A program made the position numbers and the translations under genes. From contig NC_036457.1 of assembly GCF_002775205.1 (NCBI RefSeq), positions 3,829,650 through 3,893,649 on the forward strand: a DNA stretch of 64,000 bases, in the 5' to 3' direction. Source of the stretch: Xiphophorus maculatus. Taxonomy: Eukaryota; Chordata; Actinopteri; Cyprinodontiformes; Poeciliidae. Under the pieces are notes generated by a model. That model saw only the letters and a list, made by a program, of their open reading frames with translations. It had not been told where the DNA came from and searched no databases. Below, piece by piece: positions 35,637 through 45,700 of the stretch; within the stretch, counting starts at the first letter, position 1; each line of letters starts with the position of its first letter.

Positions 35637-35709
35637 GACTGGATAGCTCAATAGATAAGGCATCAGTATATCACCCGAGAGGGCGGGGGTTCGAATCCAG
35701 TCTGGGTCA
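35637..35709 (+). repeat. tRNA-like unit (A and B boxes), probably SINE or LINE-associated
   Basis: A box-like TAGCTCAATAGA at 35644-35655 and a perfect B box GGTTCGAATCC at 35688-35698 have tRNA-like spacing. The acceptor stem pairs poorly, with at least two mismatches in seven, so it is not a functional tRNA. It lies directly before the LINE remnant. Confidence 0.6.
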
Positions 35710-37370
35710 AGACCCTTCAAGCTACTGCCTACCTCATACCATGAGAGATACTAAGATGCATAACATGCCGGCTCAGACGTTCCAGACTGACAAGCAAGGT
35801 CTGCGTCAGGTGTTGGGGAACCAGAGCACCTTGATGACAAATGGGCTACTGGAACAAGACGGAAATGGGCGAGAGATGAAAATGTGGATCTGTTGGAATG
35901 CTACTACTCAAGTAACCCTAATCTAATCAGAGAGGTTACATGCAAAGACTGGTGAAAATTACTTACTTCGACACTTCGACACCCCCAGTCAACACTAAGC
36001 GCTAAACAACTAGTAGCTCAGTAGCTCAGTGTTCCAACATCCGCAAAAGGCAACTGCTATCACAACTTGAGATTGACGAGATACAACACAAATGCTACGG
36101 CAAAAAGGAGGAACCTGGATGTCAGAACTGTGGGGACTTAACTACAAGTTAAGAGGCTGGTTCACTGGCAGGCCAAATGAACCAGCTGCTACAAAGTGGC
36201 CTAATCCAGAAGGGTCCAGTCCCACCCAACTACCAACCAATAACCTGCCTCTCCACAACATGGAAGCTCATAGCGGCCAAGATAAGCAAATACATGGATG
36301 AACACATGAGCACGGCACAGAAAGGTATCGGTGTAAATAGCAGAGGCATTTCAGAGCGAGACATCGACTCACTGATCCACACTGATTGGGATGTAGAACC
36401 ACATAGAACCACAGTCCAGGACGAAACAACTAAGATCCATAATCCATCAGGGACAAAGCCTCAACAGACAATGTGCTCAGTGAATGTCTCAGACAACAGG
36501 GAACGGAGGTTGAGGTGCCAGAGATACCATCATGGGAGGACAAGCCCCTACATGGGATGTACCACCAGCAAATAACCCAAGTGGCTGATATCAGTAAATC
36601 CTACCAATGGCTGGAAAAAGCTGGACTCAAGGACAGCACAGAGGCCCTCATCCTGGCCGCCCAGGAACAGGCCCTAAACACCAGAGCAATAGAGGCCCAG
36701 ATCTAACACACCAGACAAGACCCAAGGTGTAGGTTGTGCAAGACAGTCCAGCACATAACAGCAGGGTGCAAGATACTGGCAGGGAAAGCGTACATGGAAC
36801 GACATAACCAAGTTGCAGGCATAGTGTACAGAAACATCTGTGCAGAATATGGACTGGAAACCCCGAGATCAAAGTGGGAAACAGCCCCAAAGGTGGCGGA
36901 GAACGCCAGAGCTAAGATCCTGTGGGACTTCCAGATCCAGACAGACAAAATGGTAATGGCGAACCAACCAGACATTGTCGTAGTGGATAAACAACAGAGG
37001 AAAGCCGTTGTGGTAGATGTAGCAATACCAAGCGACTGCAACATCAGGAAAAAGGAGCACGAGAAACTAGAGAAATACCAGGGCCTCAGGGAGGAACTGG
37101 AGAGGGCCTGGAAGGTGAAGACCACAGTGGTGCCTGTGGTCATCGGGGCCGTCGGGGCAGTCACCCCCAAACTGGACCAATGGCTACAACAGATCCCAGG
37201 AACAACATCAGACATCTCAGTCCAAAAATGTGCAGTCCTTGTCACAGCCAAGATACTGCGCAGAACCCTCAAGCTCCCAGGCCTCTGGTAGAGGACCCGA
37301 GCTCAGAGGATAAGAACCACCCGCGGTGGGTGAGAAGGGAATTTATATACATATATATATATATATATGG
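35710..37370 (+). mobile_element. Damaged R2/R4-type LINE with restriction-enzyme-like endonuclease
   Basis: The + strand shows broken frames of one retrotransposon protein. RT-region words NYQPITCLSTTWKLIAAKIS and AQKGIG lie at 36220-36350. The C-terminal part follows from about 36540: a CCHC zinc knuckle at 36728-36769 (C-x2-C-x4-H-x4-C), then QPDIVVVDK and VVVDVAIPSD (36965-37030), which carry the PD...D core of the REL endonuclease of R2/R4-clade LINEs. The open C-terminal frame runs to TAG at 37289-37291. The RT palm, including its catalytic Asp motif, is missing between about 36350 and 36420. The element ends near a (TA)n tract at 37344-37368, as do several members of this group. It is non-autonomous. 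Confidence 0.8.
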
Positions 37371-37513
37371 CTCAGGGTGTATGACCCTTTAAGTACACAG
37401 CCATACTGGAAAAGTGCTATACAAGTTCAGTCTGTCAAGATAAAGACAGACTGAACTGTCTGAAAAGTCAAGATATCTTTATCTGTCAGATTGATTATAT
37501 ATTTTTATTTTAC

Positions 37514-38028
37514 CTGTCTGATGAAGCTGCCTTGACTGTCAACACATGCACCCGCCCTGTGACTGATGTTGTTCTCCAAGGCGCTGATGACAGAGATGAT
37601 AAAGCTATTTGCTCCAGCTCTTTCATAAAAAAGAATCCTGAACTGCTGATGACCTTCACCTCTGGGTTTACAGTTTATGAACAGTGGGTCATTCCATCTG
37701 TTTCTGCTCAGGACAGCAAACATCACGGTCCAAAATCAAATGGACGAATTACTGAACAGGAACATGTTTGCTGAGGTTAGAAGGCAAGAAAAGAGAAAAT
37801 GGAGGCTTAAAGTGGAAATCCTGTTAACAGTACAATTCTTGTACAATATACAGTATTATTGAATAGACACTCACCACCAATCAATCTCCAGCTATTGTTC
37901 ATCAAGAACTTTTAATTGCAGAAATATTGAAATACATATAATTTATTATAGTAATACATACATACATATCCGTTTTAAGCAAACTTAAACTTAAGGAGGA
38001 AGTGGAGAGCTAAAAAGACATCCCATAC
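37514..38028 (-). pseudogene. IFI44-like GTPase pseudogene A (exons 1-3)
   Basis: Reading on the minus strand, three pieces match the first coding exons of the intact genes here. Exon 1 is ATG at 38026 with the donor GT changed to TT. Exon 2 is 37875-37908, 34 nt as in the intact genes, but has an in-frame TAG where they have the Trp codon. Exon 3 is 37514-37703, with 190 nt instead of 196. The P-loop GPVGAGKSS has become ERAGANSF, losing the catalytic Lys and Ser. Nothing of exons 4-7 was found downstream. It is a clear dead copy. Confidence 0.85.
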
Positions 38029-38029
38029 C

Positions 38030-39000
38030 TGAAATAAACATCCAAAGTTAAATCTAATCTAACTTTGACATACAAATTTTTATATCTTTTTGTAAATTCA
38101 ATGATAATGATAATAGCACATGGAATACAATAGAACATAGTAACTAATTTCAATAAATTTTGATAGTCTATCACTGAATGTCCTTTAAAAGTGGTAGTAT
38201 AAAATACATTTTCCAAAGGTAATGGGTGGTCATATAGGACATTAGATATTTCTAAACTTCAGCAAATGATTAATAAACCTGAAAGTAAAAACAACCATTA
38301 CAATACAACATGCTCTAACTGGATCTGATGACGCACAAATTCCTTATGAGTGTACGACTGACATGCTGCTGTGAGAAAAAACAACAAAACCTCTTGATCC
38401 AGTTTACTTTCATTTCTCATAATTATGTGATTTACCAGAAGACACATTAGAAGTTGGCATGTAACGAAAGAAATATTTATGACTTATTTTTTTCTCTGAA
38501 AAAAATAAGGAGACAGGAATTTATTACTTACATTTTTGGGTGGTTGTTTGTGTTCTCCTGAAGGTCACAAACTGACTTTGTGACATGGTTTTCTTTTGCC
38601 AGATTTGTGGTACTCTAAATTTCCTGACAACATTGCTGTGCATCTTAGAGGGTGTGTTTGTGTCCACACGAGCCTGTTTGTGCTCCAGCGGGATCACAGT
38701 GAGATACAGCGATACAAGCTGACAGGTTATCCTGTCTTTAACTCCATAACCAACTATAATGAATGAGTCCATGGCAAAATTATCTGTCAAATAAGTACTA
38801 CATGAAGCAGTTTTGCCTGGTTCCCTTTAATTGATTTTTTTTCTTACTTTTAATGATCTATAGAAAATCAGGCTGTTTTCCATGGAAATGTGACATGAAT
38901 AGGTTGGCACCACAGTAGAGCACGAAAACCAGATGAACAGAGTCGACTGACGGGGATTTCTGTGTTTCAGTAGGAAATAGAAGTAATGTGTGGGGAACGC
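38030..39000. other. Intergenic DNA upstream of pseudogene A
   Basis: Mostly AT-rich. At 38402-38416 lies gtttactttcatttc, which aligns with the interferon-response motif upstream of the intact minus-strand gene (55100-55111) but has lost two bases. No ORF with domain features. Confidence 0.4.
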
Positions 39001-39044
39001 CAAGGCACAAGTCACATGGGGTACATTTTAATCTGAGCTATTAT

Positions 39045-39270
39045 GACTCAGGTTATAATGGGAAGCAAGATTAGCTACCATAACTATGCAGATGATACAC
39101 AGCTCCACATTGCAATGTCACCAGATGACCTTTGATCCCATCCAATCACAGAACAGATGCTTAGAACAGAAAAATGTATGGATGTGTTAAAACTTTCTCC
39201 AGCTGAACAGAAACAAATCTGAAGTTATTATCTTTGGACCTAAAGAGGAACGATGTTTTGAAGAAAATTG
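39045..39270 (+). mobile_element. CR1/L2/Rex1-type LINE fragment (RT motif)
   Basis: The + strand encodes NYADDTQLHIAMSPDDL, the YADD catalytic RT motif with the DTQL continuation typical of CR1/L2/Rex1 LINEs. After frame shifts follows LNRNKSEVIIFGPKEE, the usual next block. Only this short RT fragment remains. Confidence 0.7.
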
Positions 39271-39394
39271 GAGGATCACAGATCTGGCAAAAGACAGAAC
39301 TTGCTTTTCCTGATTGTAAATGTTCAGCAATGAAAACATCATCATCAGCGTCATACATGTTTTATCTAGTAGAAACTTGTAAAGTGTCTTCTTG

Positions 39395-39515
39395 TAAATC
39401 ACAAGTGAAAGTAACTTTGATGAAGAGGTTTTATATCTTGCAGCAGCGTCTCAGTCGTACGCTGCCAGTCAACCTGTGTTTCATCAGCTCTAGATAGAGA
39501 CTCTGCATTGCAAAG
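39395..39515 (+). promoter_or_regulatory. Promoter and 5' non-coding exon of the + strand IFI44-like gene
   Basis: An ISRE-like acaagtgaaagtaactt lies at 39401-39417, and a TATA-like tttatatc at 39429-39437. They are followed by a short leader ending in a splice donor (caaag|gtacg, 39515). The coding exon begins after an acceptor at 39701, so a non-coding exon 39455-39515 is expected. The arrangement suggests interferon control. This is motif-based inference. Confidence 0.45.
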
Positions 39516-39703
39516 GTACGTTTTTTACATTCAGATTTATAGATCAGTTTGCTTCCTAATGTGTAAAAATATTCAATCTGTTTTAAACTCACTTTTTAAT
39601 CACGTTTTGTTTATGGAATTTATTATTGTTGCATTTGCAAAAAATGATTTAATTTACGTACAATTAGATTAGATTTAACTCAGTGTTTTTTTCTATTTCA
39701 GTT

Positions 39704-42700
39704 ATGGCAAATCTTTTTAGGAACATTTGGTCTATTTTTAGCCGTACTCGTAGTCTTCCTCCGAATCCTCCGAATCCTCCACCACCTCCACGTAAGTCTG
39801 CTTAAAACTGAAATACTTTTGTTTATTATTATAATTGTCATGTAATTTCAATATTTCTTCACCTATCAGTTCTTGATGAACCATGGCTGAAACTTAATTG
39901 GGGGTGAGTGTTTAAGGAACAGTGTTTTGCATAGCAACTTTATTGTAACTGTGTAGATCATTTCCACTTCAAGACTCTATTATCTTGTTTCTGACCTTTA
40001 ACCTTACACAAGGTTCCAGTTCAGTAATTCAGCCAATTTATTAAGGACTGTGATGTTTATACAGTCAGTTACAGCTAGGGGGCGATGTGATGTTTGTTTT
40101 CTGAGCAGAGACAGAGAAAATGACCTGCAGTTCATAAACAACTACAAACCTAAAGGTGAAGGTCATCATCAGTTCAGGATTCTTCTCCATGGACCAGTTG
40201 GAGCCGGAAAATCCAGTTTCATCAACTCTGTCATCAGCGCCTTGGAGGCTAAAATCAGTCACAGGGCTTTTGCAAACACCGGACAGAGCAGCTTTACCAA
40301 TGAGGTAAGAAGAAAATATATAATTAACATATGAGGTAAAAAAATATCCTTATTCCCTCTCTAACTTTTAATCCCCATGACTAGTTCTTCATTGATCTAA
40401 GATCAGACGATTGATTTAAAGAATATTTCTAAAATCACTTCTAGTGAAATAGAAATAGTTTTTCGTGGACTTCCGGCTGAATGGCGGTGGAGTAAGTCGT
40501 GTCTTGGCGTGCTCCTGCGGGTTAGCTGTTTTTTTTTCGGTTATTACCTGGCACATTTTCTCAACTTCGATTTCAAACGATAACTAATCAATACATTGAA
40601 CACTATCCTTTTTTTTGGACACTAAAATGCCACCAAAGCCGGTTAAAGGAGGAAATTCGATTCAGTCCCACCTGCGGCCTGCCCCTCGTGGTGAGTCCTC
40701 GGCCTGTGCTGAGTCAACTCTTGTGTCGGAGGCGGCGGCCCGAGCCGCTGCAATTAGCGATGTCAGCAGTCTTAAACAGGAGCTGCTTGCGGCTCTCCGG
40801 GATGACTTTACTGCTATACTTAAAGCAGAGTTTCATTCTGTTCTTGGTGAAAGTCTTTCTTCGATTAAGTCCGAGCTGCTGTCCTTCAAGAAGGAATTGT
40901 CCTCTGGCCTCACTGCGGTGCAGGAGAGTTTTACGGGGCTAAACGTAACGGTTGCTGAGATGGAGAAATCCCTATCCACCTGCACTGATGACATCGTTGG
41001 CCTCCGGAAGACAGTGGACAGCCTTACTAAAACTGTGGCACAGTTGGAGGACAAATGTGATGACTTGGAGTCCCGGTCCCGGCGTCAGAACATCCGCATC
41101 ATTGGTGTCCCGGAGGACGACCCTTTATCGGCTTCGACGGCTGCGGTCTCTCGGTTGCTAAAGGAAGCCTTCGGTTTCGCGGACGAACCGTTGCTCGACC
41201 GCGCTCACCGTATCCCGATCCCGAAACCCAAGGCAGGTGAGCGCCCTCGCCCCATCGTAGCTAAGCTACATTACCACTCCGACTGTGTGAAAATCCTGTC
41301 GAAGGCAAGGGAGCTGCAGCGGATTAAGATGAACGGTACGACCATCTTCGTTTTCCCCGATTATACTGTTAGGACGGCCCGAGCACGGGCTGCCTTTACA
41401 GATTGCCGTCGCCGACTCCGTGGCATTGAGGGGGTCCGGTTCGGCTTGCTCCATCCGGCCCGGTTGCGGATTACCCATGGTGGAACTACGCGAGTTTTCA
41501 CCTCTCCGGAGGAGGCTAATATCTACATCGAGTCCATTACCAAGTGAGAGCTATAATCACAAGGATTTGTTTCACATTCTGGGGACTTTGTTTTGTCTGG
41601 TTAAGTAACATGGGAAGAAAGGAAAAAAGAAAAAACGGACTGTTTCGAAATAGTTGGGGCTTACTTGTGTAATTCAAATGATGGATGTTTTCTGCAGGTG
41701 TTGTTGATTTCCTAGAATAGTGCCTATTGTATATTTAAATTTTCTCTCTATTCTGCTGATTCTGCAGGAGTCGCCTAGTATTAAAGGGAGCTTTTTTGTT
41801 GTTGCGCTGTTTGGCTGTAAGGATAAGTTGAAAGTGGCTCCTGTTGGAGTCTGCACGGTCCCTTCATTTGGGGAAGGGCAGAGTGCAAGTAAGGGGTGGG
41901 GGGGGAAATGTTTGTATATGTTTTCTTTTGTTTTTTGTGAATTTTTTTTATTTTTTTGTCCCTTCTTGGGGATGGAGGGGGTGGCAATATCTTTCAACTT
42001 CTGTTATAAACAACTGGTCACATGTCTGTTGATTTGAAAGCGTCTGTTAGATTCCTAAGTTGGAATGTTAAAGGTCTTAATAGTCCAGTGAAGAGATCTA
42101 AAATAAACTCTCATCTGAAGCGCCTAAACCCTGATGTAGTATTTCTACAGGAAACACATCTGCAGGATGCAAATTGGTCCAGGCTCAAATATTCATGGGT
42201 TGGAGAGATTTACCACTCGGGCTTCAACTCGAAAGCTAGAGGAGTAGCCATATTATTTAATAAGAAGGTTCATTTCACAGCATCAAAAATAATGCGAGAC
42301 ACAAATGGCAGATTTCTTATAATTGCAGGTAGTCTGTTCCATACCCCTGTCTTATTAGTGAACATTTATGCACCAAACTTTGATAATCCTGATTTTATAA
42401 ATAATCTATTTAGCACACTTCCTTTTCTTGACACTCATTTGTTGATTCTAGCTGGGGACTTGAACTGTGTAATGAACCCAGCATTAGATCGCTCCTCATC
42501 TCGGGCCTCTACGCAGTCAAATATGTCTAAATCAATTTCGGACTTTATGACCCAAAATGGGTATGTAGATCCATGGAGGGCACGTAATCCGCTAACTAAG
42601 ACATATTCTTTTTTCTCTCAGGTACACCAGTCCTATTCCCGTATAGATTATTTTTTTATTGATGGCTCTTTAATGCATAGAGTCACATCTTCTGAATACT

Positions 42701-45700
42701 ATCCGATTATTATTTCTGATCATTCCCCTTTAAGCCTTGATATAAACTTCATGAATAAACCCCGTTCTTGCCCTTGTTGGAGATTTAATAGTCTCCTGTT
42801 ATCAGATGAAGCATTCAATAAATTTATCCTATCAACAATTGATGATTTCCTTACGTTTAACAAGAGCGACACAGTTTCTTTCTCATTATTATGGGAAACA
42901 TTAAAAGCCTATCTTCGGGGTCAGATTATTTCTTTTTCAGCTAATGCTAATAAAAATATCCGAACTAAAATATCAGAAATATCAACAAAAATTCAGGAAA
43001 TCGACAGGCAAAATGCCACTAATCCGTCATTCGCTTTACTGAAGCAACGACTGGATCTTCAAACTGAACTTGATCTCCTAACAACTTCTAATGCGGAGCG
43101 TCTCTTGATTCGATCTCGAGCCTCTTATTATGAGCATGGAGAAAAACCAAGTAGGCTCCTGGCACACCAACTGAAACGCAAAGCTAGCTCTCGCACAATA
43201 TCTCAAATCAAGGATCAGTTGGGCAATCTCGTTTCCGATCCTGTTTCTATCAGTGACATTTTTAAGAAATTTTATTGTAATCTGTATAAATCTGAACTGC
43301 AATCGGGCTCAGATGAGTTATTTGCCTTTCTTCAGAATATTGACGTCCCTAGGTTAAGTAAATTGGTTTCTGATCAACTTGATGCTCCCATCAAATTGGA
43401 AGAAATTTTTACATCAATCAATAATATGCAGAGTGGTAAGGCTCCCGGCTCGGACGGATTTTCTGCCGAATTTTTTAAGAAATTTAAAGACAAGATGGCC
43501 CCTCTTCTTCTCGAGGTCTATAATGAGTCCCTGGGGCGTGGCCTGTTGCCCCCCACGTTGGCTCAGGCTTCAATTTCTCTCCTGTTGAAGAGGGGTAAAG
43601 ATCCTACTGCTTGCGAGTCTTATAGGCCCCTGTCGCTCTTGAATGTGGATTTTAAAATTTTAGCTAAAATACTCGCAACTCGGCTTGAGATGGTGCTTCC
43701 TCAGATTATTTCGCATGAACAGAATGGATTCATCAAAGGTCGTCATTTGTTCTTTAATATTCGTACACTATTGAATGCAATTTTTTCAGCTCATTCCTCC
43801 ACGTCTCCGGAGGTGATCATTTCTCTTGACGCCGAGAAAGCCTTTGATCGAGTAGAATGGGAGTACCTCTTTGCCGTTCTCAAAAGGTTTGGTTTTGGGG
43901 GGAGGTTTTTGGCCTGGATCAAGCTACTTTATTCATCTCCTCAGGCTTGTATTGTCACCAACTCCGTCCAATCTGATTATTTTCCGTTGGGACGCGGTAC
44001 GAGACAGGGTTGTCCTCTTTCTCCTCTCTTGTTTGCGTTAGCCATTGAACCTCTTTCTGCTGCGCTAAGATCCCTCTCTTCTTTTCATGGAATTATCCGC
44101 TCTGGTGTTGAACTTAAACTGTCCTTATATGCAGACGACCTTCTCTTGTATGTTTCAGATCCTTTACATAGTCTTCCTCCAATTTTGGATATTCTTGAAA
44201 AATTTGGATCTTTCTCCGGCTACAAAATTAACTTGCTTAAAAGTGAATGCTACCCAGTAAACTCATTGGCATTGGAACTTGGGCTTCCTGACATTCCTTT
44301 TAGACTCAGCCCCTCAGGGTTTAGGTACTTGGGAATTAATATTACACGTACTCTGCCCTCAATGTTTTCTCAGAATTTTGCCCCCCTAGTCTCTCAAATT
44401 GCATCAGATTTTCAGAGATGGAACTCTCTCCCTCTTTCACTAATTGGCAGGATTAATGTTATTAAAATGAATGTTCTACCTAGACTTCTTTTTTTATTTC
44501 AATGTATCCCTCTATTCTTGCCTAGACAGTTCTTCAAGTCCCTCGATCAGATGGTTTCTTCATTTGTGTGGAACAATAAGGCCCCCAGATTGAGGCTTTC
44601 TCTATTGCAGCAGTTCACCACGAGTGGTGGTCTTTCCTTACCCAATTTTGCAATGTATTACTGGTCTTCACATATTCATAAATTGATTTATTGGCTAAAT
44701 TCACCTAATCTGATCTGGTGTAAACTTGAAATTCAATCGATTTCTACATCTTTGTCACCTGCCTCAATTATCTATTCATCACTACCAATTAAACTATCCT
44801 CTGTTATTACAAATCCTATAGTGCTCTCTACACTTAAGATCTGGTCACAATTTAGGTCCCATTTTAAATTTATATCTCCCTCTATTAAAATGCCGTTATT
44901 AAAAAATCCTTTATTTTCTCCTGCGACCACTAATGTTGGCTACAGAGTTTGGCATGAGAGAGGCATTTGTACAATGAGAGATCTCTACAAAGATGGTCTA
45001 TTTCTTAGTTTTTCGGAGTTGTCCTCGAAATTTAACCTACCTTCTTCTCATCTGTTTCTCTATTTCCAAATCAGACATTGTGTTTCTTCGTTGTTCCCAA
45101 ATTTTCCAACTCTTCCTGTTGATCCACCATGGGTCGACCTTCTAGTTTTGACACCCAATCTGAAATCACCCCTTTCTAATATATATGGCAAGCTTATGGG
45201 AATTGAGCCCGATTCATCGGGTAAAACCAGAACTCTATGGGAACGTGAATTGGGTGTTAAACTGTCTGATTCATGGTGGGATAAAGTTATTCTCAGTATA
45301 CGTCAAAGCACACCATGTGCCAGATTACAGCTTGTACAGTTTAAAGTGATAAACAGAGTCCATTTCTCAAAATCCCGTCTATCTACAATTTTTCCTTCAA
45401 TTTTAGACCAGTGTGACAGATGCCAGACCTCTCCCTGCAACTTAAGTCATATGTTTTTCTTTTGCCCGAGCTTACAAAAATTTTGGAACTATGTCTTTTC
45501 CATACTCTCAGGGGTTTTTGGAATCCAGATCCGAAGCGATCCACTAATTGCCATTTTTGGAGTTCCAGGGACCTCACTTAATCTGTCGCCCCTGCAGGGG
45601 GAGGTCTTGGCTTTCTGTTCTCTCCTTGCCAGACGCTGCATTTTACTCTGCTGGAAATCTCCTACATCTCCATCTACTTCACAATGGCTTAATACTGTAA

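Noticed and set aside
35637..35709. A functional tRNA gene.
   Set aside because: The B box is perfect, but the acceptor stem has several mismatches and the unit abuts LINE text.
36703..37272. A 189-codon antisense frame over the LINE endonuclease region.
   Set aside because: The + strand frame has the CCHC and REL endonuclease motifs; the antisense frame has none.
40062..40108. A one-base deletion relative to gene 2 (ttttctgagcag versus ttttcctgagcag) that seemed to frameshift IFI44-like gene 1.
   Set aside because: The difference falls in the polypyrimidine tract before the real acceptor at 40108. Starting exon 3 at 40109 gives identical exon length and phase in both genes.
41674..42037. 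Small ORFs between L1 ORF1 and ORF2.
   Set aside because: They lie in the inter-ORF spacer and show no domain; the spacer has homopolymer runs.
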